From: Liolophura sinensis
Taxonomy: Eukaryota; Mollusca; Polyplacophora; Chitonida; Chitonidae
DNA length: 64,000 nt
Assembly (NCBI RefSeq): GCF_032854445.1
Contig: NC_088303.1
Location: 17,741,501 to 17,805,500 of the forward strand
Direction of reading: 5' to 3'
Below the pieces are notes generated by a model. That model was not told where the DNA came from, searched no databases, and worked only from the letters and a program-made list of their open reading frames with translations. The translations under genes were made by a program, and so were the position numbers. This document shows positions 12,401 through 27,400 of the stretch, piece after piece. The stretch's first letter is position 1; each line of letters begins with the position of its first letter.

Positions 12401-15400
12401 GTATATGGGGGGACACCAAGGAGAAGGCTGACACAGTCGGTGTGAACACCTGGAACGTGGAGGTGTTCGTTCAGGTGGTTCAAGACCTGGTGAGTCCACA
12501 GTTCAGGCTAGTTACCAGAGCAGCTCGCATTCCTCCACATTCTTCCATATGAGAGTGTATCTAGATGCTATTTATGTATTGAAACAAATCTGTAGGCGAG
12601 GCAGCTGTTTCTTTTTGTTTTTTGTTTTTTTTGACTGCTCAACACATCACTCTTCATTAATTTAAATATGTCTGCCAGATGTTGTAGAACATTAGACACA
12701 TGGATGTTTGGTTTTATTTTAAGACTTTGTGTGGATATGTTCTGCATTTTAAAGTTTTCCAATTTGCCCAGAAAGTACTAAAAATGCCTAAACTGTACAA
12801 AGGTCAGATATAGGATCTTATTGTGGTTTTTCAGAACTTGACCACATGGGGATATGTTGATATTTTAGAGATGATGCTGCTGCATCATTGTCTTTGTATA
12901 GAGCAGTAGGCTGCACAAATATTTGTTTACATTTTGCATATGTTGTACTTTTCCCATTCTACAGGCGCCTCACCTTAACTGGCGAGATGTGGTATCGGAA
13001 CTAGACCATGCAAGCTTCTTTGTGGACAGCAAGCGTGGACTAAGTATCATCGTGAGGGGCCTCATCAAGGGGCTGACCGAGGTGTTCCCTGTGGAGCTAA
13101 TCTACAGACAGTGGAAGAACACAGAAGGACAGGTAACATACTAAAAAGCTTCAGTATTTTACCAGTTCACCCAGCTTTGTTTATTTAATAAGATCTGTAT
13201 GCATTGCACTCTTTCCTTATAATTTATCTTTGTTACACTGTAAGCAAATCAATAAGCGTAGAATGTTAATCAGAACTAAATTGATCGTTAACCATGGAAC
13301 TTTTGATGGTTTCAATTAATTCCCCAATCTTCTGCAACTGTTGATAGTAAAGAGGTGCTGTTTTGTGTTCCAGTTATCTTTCATCGTACAGTCTATCAGA
13401 AATCCTGACATCTTTTGTTTGGCTGATTATCCATGTCACACTGTGGTGATTGACATCCTCAAAACACCCCCAGATGATGACAAGAGGGAAGTGGCAATAT
13501 GGTGAGGAGTCCAAATAGTCTAGTGACTACTGCTCAACACACCATTTTTTCTTTTCAACTTAAATTTACAAGATCTCCCACTGGTAAACAAAAAACATGA
13601 AATATTAACTTACAAAGGCATGTATGATATCTGTCAATTCCAGTTTTATCATGCCAACAGTCTCAGAAAACTGCTTCTTGCTCAGACCATAGTGTTAAAG
13701 CCTATGGAAAGTTATGGCAGTTACAACAGTGTGGTTGCAAAGTTTCTTTTTTATCTTTTCCAAAGTACCAAGCCCAAGGAATCTTTCCGTTCTGTCCACA
13801 GAAATGTAGAAATCGCCACGCACTGTTTTAGTTGATTTTTTTTTTTAAAACTAATTGTGTTACATTTGGACAGGAAATCTCTGGATCTGGTAGAAGCCTT
13901 ACTGAGACTGTCAGAGCAGCACAACCAGCAAGTGTCAGAACTGTTCACCTTCCCTGTGAGAAACTGTCCTGACATGCTGGTACTGGCCCTTCTGCAGATC
14001 AGTGTAAGTACTACTGTCCAGTCGGGAAAACTTAGTCAGCAGATTTCACAACTGCATTGCAATCGCCTGCATGATAATAAAGATTGAATCTGATTGAGTT
14101 TCTTCTCTTAACAATATATAAATATACATCATGCAAATGTATGGATTTTGGTAAATGACTTAAAATGTTTTGCCCCCAAAAGTACATGGTTATAGTCACA
14201 TAGATATCTGTAAATAAAAATATCATTTATTAAAACTTTTCAAGCAGGATATCATCCTACTTTCCACATAAACTTCAAAACCCCTATCCAAAATATCAGG
14301 AAAAATGAGTAATTTATTCATGGAGGAAATTTAAGGCTATTAAGGGTATATACATTTTTTAAATTGTTTAAATTAAAGCAGTGACCTATGTGTTCAGTTG
14401 ATTTAATTGCCATTTAATACTATACTGAATCATTCTTCACTTGACTATGGTAATTGTCAGTTTTTTTGGAAAGTGGAACAACTGGGGTAGAGCAACAAAA
14501 TTTGGCAAGTTACTGACAAATTTTCCTGCATGTGATGTAAAGATATACATGCAAGATTTGTGGAAGGCACATGGTCTTCAGACAATGGATCGACCGTGCA
14601 AAAGGCCACGCAAGTGCTGTTGACGGACTTATGTGGTCACTGAGTCCCACAAACAATAAGGGCAGGGAAACGTAAACATTCCCAGCCCCAGGCCAGGATT
14701 AAACCCTGCACCTTTTGTGTCTCAGTGGATACATGACAAGTGTCTTACCGACTCCTAATGGAAGGCTTCTCTGGTTTTATTTTCAGCCGACGTGGAACAC
14801 CTTGAAGCAGGAACTCATCTCGACACTAATGCCAATCTTCTTGGGGAACCACCCAAACTCTGCCATTGTTCTACATTACGCCTGGCACTGCCCGGTATGT
14901 ATTTTTCCTTGTTTCCTATGCAAACCCATACCCTATCCGTTGTTGTACAAAGCATTACAAGAATCCTTTTTATGTGAAGTATGGAAATGGGAGAAAATGG
15001 TGATTTCAGAGCTATTTTATTTCAAGCTTAACGCTATTAAGGGTTTGTTAATGGGGTTCATGTGCTGCAGATATCCAAACTGATATGTTAATGTTCTTTT
15101 TCTGTTCATTGCACAGGGCCTCTCCAGCACAATCCGTACCCTCATCATGCACTCCATGGCTGAGTGGTATATGAGAGGAGAGCCACACGACCAGACACGA
15201 TTGGGACGAATTCTCGATGTTGCTCAGGACTTGAAGGTGAGGCTTGTGCATCAGGTGTTCTCTCTCCCTTTCTCTTGAGTAAGAATTTCAGGTAAAAACT
15301 CACGAGCTCTTTTCTGTGCTTTATGCATGATGATGTTTTCTAAGAATTGGAGAAAAGTTTGAAAACCTGCATCCTCTCCGGCCGTACGTTGGACGGTCTG

Positions 15401-18400
15401 TCAGCAACTTGCGGGTGGTCCTGGGCTTCCCTCGACCTTTATCCGGTTTCCTCCCACCATAAAATGCTGGCTGCCGTCGTGTAACTGAAATAATCTTGAA
15501 TGAAATAAAAATAAGTTTCACCAGAATCCAGTATTCTTCAACATTTTTGGGAAATCTTGAAGTGTTCTGTGGTTATAACATATGGAGAGTATGTATGGAA
15601 ATTTGGAAAAGTGAGATAGAGTACATTTTGAACAGTTAAATGAGGCTTTATAATTTAACTGACATTTGTGTTGTGTGGTTAGATGGTTTAATGTTTTGTA
15701 GTATTGCCATTTTCATGTCAGAAACCATGCTGATTCCTGGTTTAAAGATGCTCTTGCTACAGTATGGCTGAAATGCCATATTTATTCATTCATTCAACAT
15801 TTTCTTGTTGGAAGAGCTCATTTAGTAAAAACCCTCCTGTCTCATGCTTTATTACTAACAGACAGATACCTTCTATTGTGTCTAGAAGTACTCAGCTTAT
15901 ATTTTTGTCTTTTACTCAACACAATGTCTGTTCAGTGGTCCATTGTTAACATAAAAGTTTTGATTTGAATTTTAGGCTCTGTCCATGCTTCTGAATGCAT
16001 CTCCTTTTGCCTTTGTGATTGATTTGGCCTGCCTGGCCTCCAGACGGGAATACCTCAAGCTAGACAAGTGGCTCTCTGACAAGATCAGAGAACATGGTGT
16101 AAGTACAGTTGATTCCAGTGTAGTAACAGATTTTGTAAAATAACTGTCACTTTGATAGTCTTGCTTCTTTAAACTCCCCTAGTCTATAATAACTGTGTAG
16201 TGAATTAGGTTTACTTAGTGATGTGACATTACCTGTTTTAGGAGCCGTTCATCCAGGCATGTGCAAACTTCCTGAAGCGTCGCTGTCCTCAGCTTGTTGG
16301 GGGCATGGCCAAGGAAGACCCGACCCCTCAGTCCAAGAGTCAGCAGCTGCCCATGGAGACTATAGCCACCATGGTGTCCTGCCTGCACACATGTGCCAAC
16401 ACTGGGTGAGTATCTGCTACAGCAGGAGTTTTCACTCGTGTGTCACAATAGTGAATATTTCATGTAACCCAAACTGTGTCTTGTATCAAAAGATGACTAG
16501 CCGTTAGCCAGTAAGGCCAAGGACAGGTATGTAGAAGTACTTCATGAGACTAGTGGTTACTAGTTCTATTAGTGAAATATTTTTGAGTCTGGGGTTAGCA
16601 ACAATCAAAGAAACAAATTCACTGCACTGATGTTTTTTCCCCTGATTTAACCACAACGTGTGCATTACTTAATGCCTAATTTTATTAAAAATGTATTTTC
16701 TAGTCCTGTAACTTCCCCTCTGCTAATGTGTAAGTGCTTGTATATTTTATGTTTTTCAGTCAAGTCCAGATTGAGTTATCGGATGCTATTCGGACCATGG
16801 TGAATAATGCCAACCAGATTTTAAACAAAGTTCGTCCCGCTCCTCCCGGCACAGTAGGCCCTAAATCTCTGAACCCAGGGTTGCCTCAAGCCTTACCATT
16901 GCCCACAACGCCTGTTGTAAGTGTGCCTGGATATTCAAGTCTTTAATCAAGAACATGTAACACACATAAGAACGGAAATCATTTTGATAAGAACAGCTAG
17001 TAAGGATGTATATTACATGTGGTTTTGAATGAAATTCACATGGGGTGACAGCATTGGTTGGTCTTAATTTATAATCAGTTGCTTTAGGCTGTAGTATATA
17101 TGTTTTTTAGAGAGATAACAGGCCTCTTCCTGCTTTGACTGCGGTTTTCGCAATGAAGTTTGTTTTGGCAGAGGTTTAAAATGGAAGTGAAGTAAACTGA
17201 CACTGTAAATGATGAAATCTTGTACGAAAAAGTGCAGAGGCCAAAAATTGTCATAAAATGTTACTATTGATGCCAGACTTAGATTTCTCCAATAGGAATC
17301 AAATCATAACATCTTTGTAAGAGTAATACAATCTGAAAAATGAGAAACTTTTAAGAAGCTTCTAAAAAAAAAAATTCCCTGGCATAAATGATTGTGGGAT
17401 TGATTTGTTTGCAGGCTGAGTCCAAGCCCCCTGACCCCATGTTACAGCAATGGTCCACGTGGCAATCTGACAAAAAGAAGGTGAGAGGTCCCATATGGCT
17501 GTGAATGTCTCACTGCTTTAACAAAGTCATGGTCAGGCTGACGGCATATTTGTAACTCCCCCCAATGTTTTTCATGTGTGTCTGATTAAGGACCTGATTC
17601 ACCTCGCCCAAAGACACATCCCTTGTCTTTAAAGTGAAATAAAGGCGTAAAACACCAAGGCATAAAACACCAATCAAATAAAAGTTATTACTGAGTGTGC
17701 TGCAGCAGAACTAAGGCTGATTCACAAAGTTTTGAGAAAGGCTTTAGATGTGTCCAAGTTGGTTCAGAATGTTACAGTACTCTGAGAATTGGTGGATTCT
17801 CCATGTTTTTTTCACCTGTGAAACATCTGGTTACTTTTACGCTAAGTAATACATGGCATTGTTCTTGTAATTCTCATACTTCATCATTTTATTTTATCTA
17901 TTTACATGTAAAGGATCCAGTGCTTTGTTTCAAATTTTTCAGAGATCAAAACAGTTCATTGTTTTATCCCCTCTTCCCGTGTATCTCTGTTTTAGATGGA
18001 CGGGCCTGGTATCTTAGGGCCAGTGGGGCTGGGTACAAGCAGCAGCGTCTCCTCCTCTTTCCCCCAGGGCCTAATGAACCTGAACCCAGGACCTCCATCA
18101 CCTCCCAAGGGCTTTCAGGGCCTCCCCTCACAGACTGGACATGTCTTCAACGCTATGCACTCCATCACCACACAGCTGCAAAGTAAGCCAGTCAGCCAGT
18201 CTTAGTCCAGCCATGTGTAGATGCATGAGCATATTTGCAAACATGTTAAAACTGCAAATTCAACAACTATACAGTCAAAACGTCAGAAGTGCATAAAAGG
18301 ACATAATCAGTTTAATACTCATGTTTGATGGCATGAGATAGAGATGCTATCCATTTGTACTAAGAACCCACATTTTCTTTTTTTTTTTTAACCATCAGTA

Positions 18401-21400
18401 TTCAGTAAAGAAAAAAAATCACTTCTGCGGCAGCTTTGTTATTTAGTTTTATTCAAGGTTGCTGTTGTGACAAAGTCTCTCCAATACTGATTGTATATTA
18501 TTGCATATGATATGCGTCTTTTTTCAGATCTTGGTATGCAGTCCACAATGCCTACCTCGATGCCCTCTGTCATGCAGGGACCCCGTAGCACAGTAACTTC
18601 TCTTGGAGCGCTCAGCGTACAGACAGCATTGAAGAACCCAGCAAACACTGGGCCTTCTGGTCGACCCAGAACAAGTATGTATCATCCATTAGTGGGACCT
18701 ACATTCTGAACAGCTAGCTTTAGAAACTTTTTACCTCAGAAGTGTCACCTATGTAATCATTTAATGTTGTCATTAACTTGATCAGGCGAAATAGTGAAGA
18801 TGTGGAGTTAAAGTAGGTGGTGATTATGATGTGTTGTGTCTGGCTCCAAAACATGTCATAGGGTGTTTTTAGCTGTATATGACAGACGGTCTCATATATA
18901 TCTTTTATCTTCTTTTGTAGCTGGCAATGGTGGGGACATGTCAAACTTTTTCCCAGAAATGAATCAACAGTTCAGCAAGGAAGTGGAAGATGAGGCCAAC
19001 TCCTACTTCCAGCGAATCTACAACCATATTCCACACCCAACCATGTCTACAGATGAGGTGCTTGACATGCTCAAAAGATTCAAGGACTCCTCAAACAAGA
19101 AAGAAAGGGTACGTGTCGATGCATCTGTACATGTACATATATGTGTCCAGGGGGTTATTTCAAGCTTGCTCATGTTAAAATAGTTTAGTCCGAATGCTAA
19201 CATATTAATGTTGCTTCCTCAGTGCAACACCGATGCTCAATTCGCCAAAAATAATTTTCTCCACCCAGTTACAGTTTAACATGGGACATACCAGAACGCT
19301 TTACCCTCCTTCTCGGTGAGAGGTGAGCAGGGACACTAAAGTCGTACACATAACCAGAGTCAGTAATTGAGGCTAAGTAGAATTGTTCAAGAGATGTTGC
19401 ATCTACATGGTACACATCAGTAAACATGCCATGAACATTAACCAGATGTAAATATTGACAAATGAAAGGACTTAATTCACAGCAAAGCTTTTATTAAAGG
19501 GTACCCTATGGGTACCGCCTAATACTGAGGCTCTTGCACAGTACCCCACGATTTGAAGCCTTGTTGTACTGCTAAACAGTTGCACAGCACTGTGTGGTAT
19601 TTCACTAAGGCTATTCCCTATTCACTCACTGAGGCATGGCATTGTGCGCTCGCTACCAAGGTTGACAGCACGGCAACATACAACAGTTGACCAGGTGAAC
19701 TGACATGAAATTGGCAAGTTTTGAGCAGCTATCTCACAGCACTACTCAGTGTTTTGGACCATTCTGAGCAGTATCATGCTGTCACAGCTTTACTGTGTAT
19801 TCTTGGCCCAAAAATTATAATGTGACATGTAAATGTCACATTATATCATATGTGATGGACACCTTACATACAGTGCATGAAATTAGGATAGCAAATGATG
19901 ATATATGCTGGCCGCCATTGTATAAGTGAAATGTTCTTGAGTACAGCGTAAAACACCACTCAAATAAATAAATGATATATTTTGTTCAGGTACTGTACTA
20001 TCGATTATTACTCAAGAGCTTACTGTGTTTCTGTTTTATTAAGGATGTGTACTTCTGTATGTTGAGAAGCCTGTTGGAGGAGTACCGTTTCTTTCCCCAG
20101 TATCCAGAAAAAGAACTCCATACCACAGCAGTATTGTTTGGTGGAATCATAGAGCAGGGATTAGTCACGTGAGTCTTTTGTTTTTGGTACATGCTTCATG
20201 CTGATCTTCACTATATAAACTTGACACACACTCAGTTATCTTGCTCATGAAGCATCGCCAAATTTATGAAAAGTAAGAAACGAATCACAGTTGTCACCTT
20301 TTACTTGGAAACAGAAAGAATTTTGTTTTGAACAAAATTTCATTTTGTTTGTTGGCTCTGCTTTTCAGGTATATGGCCCTGGGAATTGCTCTCCGCTATG
20401 TTCTTGAAGCTTTGAGGAAACCATCGGGCTCAAGGATGTATTTTTTCGGTATTGCAGCTCTGGACAGATTCAAATCCAGGTATGGTGAACTAAGCATCAA
20501 AGACATTTATAGACTGCTTGGTTCCAAATTCCTGACATTTAGAGGAAGCAAGATTTCAATTTGTTGTGAATATGTTGTTTACGCATGTCGGTAACACTGC
20601 AAAATACTTTCAAATGACCAAGTTGTCAAATGTCTGCCAAAAAGTGAAAAATCTGTGCAGTGCTAAATGGTTATGAAAGTCCTGGGAAAGTTTCGAAAAA
20701 ATTTATCTGGTAAGGCCCTTGAAAATTCTGGAATTTATAAGCGATCAAGTTGTATGAACTCTGGAATCAATTGCCAGTTTTTTTGATGTAATTTCTGAAC
20801 CATACTGTCATTATTTTTTGCTCCTGCTGGCAGATTTTCTATGGTATTGATGACTGATACCTTGTTCTATTCCAGATTAAAGGATTACCCTCAGTACTGC
20901 ACTCACCTGGCCTCCATACCACACTTCAATCAGTTTCCACAACATCTCATTGAAGTAAGTTTGCATTGGCATCCTGTTGTCCTCAGATATTTACTGCATG
21001 GATGAGCTGAAAAGGAATGTTTTTCATTTGCCTGTGATTGTGACTTAAAGTACACAAGTAAATTTGACAGCTATTTATTGTAAGGATGTTTGTGAATATT
21101 TAAACTGTTCGTGTTGTAGTATGTGGAGTATGGTGCCCGCTCCCAGGAGCCCCCACACCACCCCCAGGGGGCAATCACCACCCGCAGCCTCACCCCAACC
21201 GTTGGTAGCCTTACACCTGCGCTCTCAGGGCTAGGCATGCCTCCCCTAACACCCACTCCAACCAGCGCTGGCACGCCCATGGATGGTCTGACTACAGGCA
21301 CGGCGACGCCCACTCCAGCCACACCCTCCACCCCAGCTGAGGCCACATCTGCCTCCCCTGCTGCACCAGCAAAGTCTGCTATGCCGAAAGTAAGTTGAAT

Positions 21401-24400
21401 GCTTTCTTTGTCCGTCTGCAATTCAACCACCGTTAAAACCAAGTTTTGTCATTTTAGTGAAATAATGTGACTACAGCATCACAGAATAAAATTTTCTTCT
21501 CTAATGCATCTGTCTGTGAAAGACTATTTGGAAATAGCAGATCTGCTCATTAATTCAATACAATTTTTGCCAAACTTTTCAAAATTTATATTTCTGAAAT
21601 GTGTTTAGTTTGTTCCAGGCATTGATAGGTACAAATAACCACATCCATGTTTTAATCTTTCCTCTTCTCAGCCATCCATTGCAAATGCAACTAACATCGA
21701 CACACTACTGGCAGGTCAAGGCAAAGAAGAGATCTCTGTTCCCCCTGAATCCTTACAGGACAAGGTCTTCTTCATCTTCAATAACCTCTCCCTGGCAAAC
21801 ATGAGCCAAAAGGTATGCTGTATTATTTGTATGCTGTATTATTTGTATGCTTTATTATTTGTATGCTTTATTATTTGTATGCTTTGTTAATAATGTTAAT
21901 GGGCTCCATTAGCTCACTGTGATGTTGACACTTTGCTCGTGCATTTTTACAAAATGTTTGTCCTAAGAATATCCAAATTCTTAATAAGGAATCCTGGTTG
22001 ATATTTTGTTATTTGATCAAGCCCATATGCTCTAAATGTGTTTTTATTCGTGCAGTAATAATATTCGCAGATTTCGCAGCAAACACATTGCCGCAAAAAT
22101 AAGTGCCATCGAATATAAAACCCATTTTAGTAATTTATTAATGTAGCATGTGTTGCAGTTATAAATTACATGTTAATTAAAAATATGTAATTAGAATGTA
22201 TTCCGGCTTTCACAAATCCAGCTTAATTGATCGTCGGTTAATTTCGCTTTATTTTAAGGCGGCCTAGTCCTGTCTAAGTATCGCCGCAATGCGAGGTTGT
22301 TGTTGATTTATTGCCGCGGTTAGAGACAATCGATGATTTGTACTGTGCGTGTGTACGTGATATGATATACATGTGATGAGAGAGGCTGTTTTTTTATCGA
22401 CTGTACTTGCCTTCCAGTTAGATCAGCTTTTTGAAGTGACCAACACAGCGCTTAGATTAAAAGCTTCGGAGGATTAACTTCATTTGTCTGATCAAGTTAC
22501 TGTATTTTATAGAATTTTTGTCACATCTTACAGGTACAAACAGGTTTAAATGATTCTTACGTGAATGCTTGTGTTCATTACTTGACGTGTGTGTATTGAA
22601 GTTTGATCAGTTGTCCAAAAATTCTGTTAAGATCTGCGAAAGTTGATTCCTGCGAATGCGTGTTCTTACAAAATCTGCGAAAGTTCATGCCCGCAAATAC
22701 AAAGGCATTTACAGTACCCTATTTCTTATAATTTGTCTGCTCATTTTAACCAATATATATGTAATTGTAGCAGGAATATTGAGTTTCTTTCATTAGATGG
22801 TTAGACCATCTAATGAACAGCATGTTCATAGCTTTCCTTTTTTGAAAGGCTGGTAAAGAAATGTGATATTCTACTTTCAACACTGCTTATGTCTGCCCCA
22901 AAAATAAGAAGAATTAGTTAACCTGATTTCTTTTGTGAAATATTCTGAGTATGGTGGAGAACCAGCCTAATATGAGTGTATACAGTGATTATGCATGTAA
23001 CAACAATGTTAATTTTTTTTTTTTTTGAAGTGTGTTAACAACAATTAAGGAAAGCAAATCATCAAGAAACTGACTTATCACTTTGTTAGGGGCTAGTTGT
23101 ATTGAGAGTTGTCTCCCCTGTTTGTCCAACAGTCTGAGGAACTGAAGGAGTACATCACAGAGGAGTTTATGCCATGGGTGTCCCAGTATCTGGTGATGAA
23201 GAGAGCCAGCATAGAGCCCAACTTCCACACCCTCTACGCCAACTTCATAGATGCACTCAACATGCCAAACATCTCCACAAACGTCACAAAGGAGACGTTC
23301 AGAAACATCAAGGTTTGTTGCCATTCCACCCTGGAATCTTGTGTTAAAAAACTTGTGCTAGCTGTTATAATGAAACTTGAGTTTTCTAGATCCTGCTTCA
23401 TCTAACCTTTGCCGTAACTGAATCCTGTTTCTATCATCTAGACCATGTGTTGCCCTTTCAATGTGTGGCTCTATGTAAATGGTAAATTTTTGTTTTCTTT
23501 AATCCAGGTTCTGTTGAGAAGCGACAAAGGTGTGGCTAACTTTTCTGACAGAGCTTTGCTGAAAAATCTGGGTCACTGGCTGGGTATGCTGACCCTAGCC
23601 AAAAACAAGCCTATTCTGCAAATAGTGAGTGCAATATTTTGCCCTGTATTGTTAGCCGTGGTCATAATTCTGCAAATAGTATATGTATTAAAGATTTCAG
23701 GAGAAAGATTATCTTTTTCCAGCAAATGAGTAACTATCAAGTATACAAATTGACCCCAGTGTTAATGCTTTATCAGATTTACCTGTAGATATTGGCTTTG
23801 GCAAAGTGTTTTGATTCACTTGCCTTTAAATTTTTTTGAGTTTGTTACAAGTTGGCCTAAATTGTCAATATTTTTTTGGTTTGATTACATTTCTTTTTAA
23901 TCTGTTTACAGGATATAGACCTGAAAGCACTGCTGTACGAAGCATATCACAAAGGAGCTCAGGAGTTGCTCTATGTGGTGCCGTTCACAGCCAAAGTACT
24001 GGAGTCCTGTGCCAAGAGCAAGGTAGGTACAGCATGGTGTGGGACGTGTGTGGCCAAGTGGTTAGTTTGCCTGCATCGCATAATGAATCAGGGGCCTCAT
24101 CAATGTGGTTGCTGTGGGGTCATCCAAGGTGGCTGGCTTTCACTCTGGTTGTTTGTGGGAAGGTGTGCCTGGAACGTGTGGATGGTTGTCAGTTTCCTCC
24201 CATCGTATTGATGGCTGCTGTCGTATGAGTGAAGTATTAAGTATGGCATGCAGCACCAGTCAAGTAATGAAATAAAGACCACACAATGTTTTTAAGAACC
24301 TCCAGCTGTAAGGCAGTCAGTTGTTGGCATTGTTTATGCACTGCTGCCCTGTCTGTATCATATTTAGCTTCCTGTATTTTGTACCTAATCATTGCATGCA

Positions 24401-27400
24401 GGAACAATAGTACAATTTTATTGAGTGAATTAATTGATGTTCGTCCTAGTACACTATGAGAAGTTGAATTGAGATTTTATCCAGTACAGCTGATGATATC
24501 TTACGACCATGTGTTGTTGATCATGTTCTATTTGCATGCTGCTTCCTATTCTTCAAGGTGTTCAAACCTCCCAACCCGTGGACTATGGCTATCATGAATG
24601 TGCTATCCGAACTACATCAGGAACAAAACCTCAAACTGAACCTCAAGTTCGAGATTGAAGTCCTGTGCAAGACACTTGGTATTGACATCAATGTAAGTAT
24701 ATACTGTCGTTTTGTATTATGCATATATAAATTTCAGTTGAAAATTTCTGTGTGCATACCTAACAGTTATATAAGTATAAACAGAATAGCAATAATCCTT
24801 CTATATCTGGACTTCACCAACGGACAGTGCAAAAGTAGTGCAATATTATCCGTGTCATAATGAACTACCCACATGGAGTGCACCATTTTCATTTGAACTG
24901 TCTAGTCATTGTTTCAACTTACATGTACATGAAACCAAGCTTTTCAGGAACCTTGTCGGTTCAGTGAAATTAAGTTATCTTTGCTTAAGGTGTTCCCTGA
25001 CCAGTGAGGGATCAGACTCAATTCCAGCTCATGTTGCCTTGGATTGAAGTCAGATAAGTGGCAGTGATTACATCCGTGAAAACTTCTTGAGTGTGGTGAT
25101 TAAATCTGATCAAATGAATAAGTAAATGAATGGAATCTGTTGTTCACAGTCAGTGATATTTTGCCATTCCGTTTGTGTTTTTACAAGGATCTGAAGCCTG
25201 GGAATTACCTGCGTGACCCTCACAGATTGGCCGTTCTTGAACCGCAGCTCTCTGGAGTTACCAAGATTCTGAGTCCCCAGCCTGACCTTGACCCCGTGGT
25301 GTCCATGAGCACGCCCCCAGCTGTCCCGGTGACGGTGGGTGGGTCGGCTTCTACCTCCACCCCCTCTGTCAGTCTGCCACCTCAGCCACAGTTTGACTTC
25401 AACGACATCGTCACCTCGTCTCTGTCAGGACTCGCTCCTCATATCATTGTCAGCGACCACGTAAGTGAAACATTAAACTTAAGGTCTGCCAGCAACCTGT
25501 GGGATATCGTGGGTGTCCCCTGCGCTCTGCCGGGTTTCCTCCTACCATAATACAGGTTGTCATCGTATAAGTGAAATATATTTAAGAACGGTGAAATCAG
25601 AAATCAGAGGATGTCTAGCAGCTGAAGAGAATCTGACGTCACTTCTTTGACCTGGTCAATATTGTCCAAAAAGTCCCCCATAGAACCTCAATCTTCATTT
25701 GTATTTTGTTCACTTTAAGAAAATTGTTTAAATTAAAATCATAAGACCGCATTTAGAATCTGCCCACAATGACCTTTTTTTTATAATACATACATGAAGT
25801 GTATGAAGGCTAATATGAATTGAGGAGTTCTTGAGTATTAAGAGCCACACAGAATTGCATCAGGGTTTATTGGTGTAGTCAAGTAGTGTTTTGAGACATA
25901 CAAGTGTATGAGAGCCAAGAAGTAAAAAAAAAATTGCATGAGGGTTAACAGACTAAGATGGGTTTTAGTGTCACCTTTTCTGTTTAAAAGCATCTTGAAG
26001 CTTAATAGCCCTAATTTTAGGTGAATGTTACATATTCACATCTGAAAACTCAAATCACCTCATTAAGGTGAAATTTTTTAGAACAAAAGTTGAGAGGTTA
26101 AGCTAAATTCCTTAAGGTAATAACATATATAAGTGTCAACGGATGTCAGAGTGTAATTTTGTGGTGACTACTTTTAATTGGAAAGGTGTTTGAATGAAAC
26201 TTTATTTTGCTCTTTTTAGCCCCTGTGGCAAGCCAATCCCCAACTGAAACTAAGTGTGAAAGCCGCTGTAGAAAGATCTGTCCAAGAGTTACTCCCCCCT
26301 GTTGTAGAGAGAGCCATCAAAATTGCATTGAACACTTGTGAACAGATCGTGAAAAAGGTGAGCATATATCTTTAAATGTTGCCAAAGAGAAAAAGCATGT
26401 ATATATGATGTGAGAAGCTGGGTGTTACAAATGACATAAAAATCTCACCAGCTAATAACAGGAAGAGTTGATATCTATAAGTAATGCCTCTGTTTTTCAA
26501 TTAATACCAAGTAATACCAAGCTCACATGTGCCTATGAAAGAAATTATGTTGGAAGTCTTGTTTTAGTTGCTGTATAAAGGTGGTGAGAACATTATATTA
26601 TGATTTATTCAGGACTTTGCCCTGGACCCAGAAGAGAATCGTATGCGTGCCGCAGCTCACCACATGGTGAGGAACATGACAGCTGGGCTTGCACTTATCA
26701 CCTGTAGGGAACCGCTTTGTACCTGTATCAACAACAACCTGAAGACCACCTTCACCTCAATTCTGCGAGTAAGTTCATGCCAGTGGCCAGATCATGTGGT
26801 GCTCTCATTAAAATTGTGACACCCATCGACTTGCAATGTCAAATTTGTTTTTAATATAGTTTTGATTTCAATTCCAGTTTAACTCTTGTATCTGTCTTTA
26901 TGACAACTGGTTGAAATTTACCAGTTCATTAAAGACAGCTTTCTTGTAGCCCCAACTTTAAGTCAGGGAGTTTTTCGGTATCGTGCTAAGGACAGTTGTT
27001 TGCTTCAAGCACTTTGATTTTCTCCAAGCATAGACCTGACGGCCGTTTCTGTAAGTGAAAAGTAGTAAGATGTAAACAGCAGTCAAATGCAACAAATACA
27101 TTTGTCTTTTCCATGAAAAATACATCTGGTTTTTTTACTAATTGCTTGTTATTTATTTATTTATTTGATTGGTGTTTTATGCCGTATTCAAGAATGTTGG
27201 GGAAACCCACGACCATCCGCAGGTTGCTGCCAGACCTTTCCACTTATGGCCGGAGAGGAATTGCTCTTGTTCACCGTGTACATGTGTGTTTGTAACAGTA
27301 ATGTTCGGATGTCTTGTGTGTTTAGGGTTTGACCCAGCCTCAGAAGGAGATGGTAGAGCAGGCAGCACAGATGGTGGGCCAGGAGAATGTGGAACTGGCA

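Larger units (their letters stand above)
3480..16405 (+). other. CNOT1: CNOT1 N-terminal HEAT region (exons 1-16)
   Basis: Residues 1 to about 660 align through their whole length with the vertebrate N-terminal HEAT-repeat arm, for example [14 protein letters not shown] in exon 2, QFGVREL and [12 protein letters not shown] in exon 8, and [18 protein letters not shown] in exon 13. In known structures this arm docks the CNOT10-CNOT11 module. No break or missing segment is seen. Exons here are short (56-181 nt), and introns 1 and 2 are the longest in the gene. Confidence 0.9.
21672..24692 (+). other. CNOT1: CNOT1 MIF4G domain, CAF1/DDX6 binding (exons 26-30)
   Basis: Residues about 1106-1333 include [34 protein letters not shown] and [20 protein letters not shown]. 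All are close to the vertebrate MIF4G domain, which anchors the CNOT7/8 deadenylases and contacts the helicase DDX6. The exons lie in phase 0 throughout. Intron 26 carries a large mobile element. Confidence 0.92.

Noticed and set aside
17695-18186. 163-codon frame overlapping CNOT1 exon 19
   Set aside because: It is in a different frame from the conserved exon and mostly lies in intron 18. The exon 19 frame joins both neighbours in phase.
21071-21442. 123-codon - strand frame over CNOT1 exon 25
   Set aside because: It is a shadow of the G+C-rich Thr/Pro/Ala linker on the + strand.
22791-22815. Perfect 10-bp hairpin (CATTAGATGG, 5-bp loop) in intron 26
   Set aside because: Short hairpins of this size are expected by chance in A+T-rich introns, and nothing around it suggests a function.
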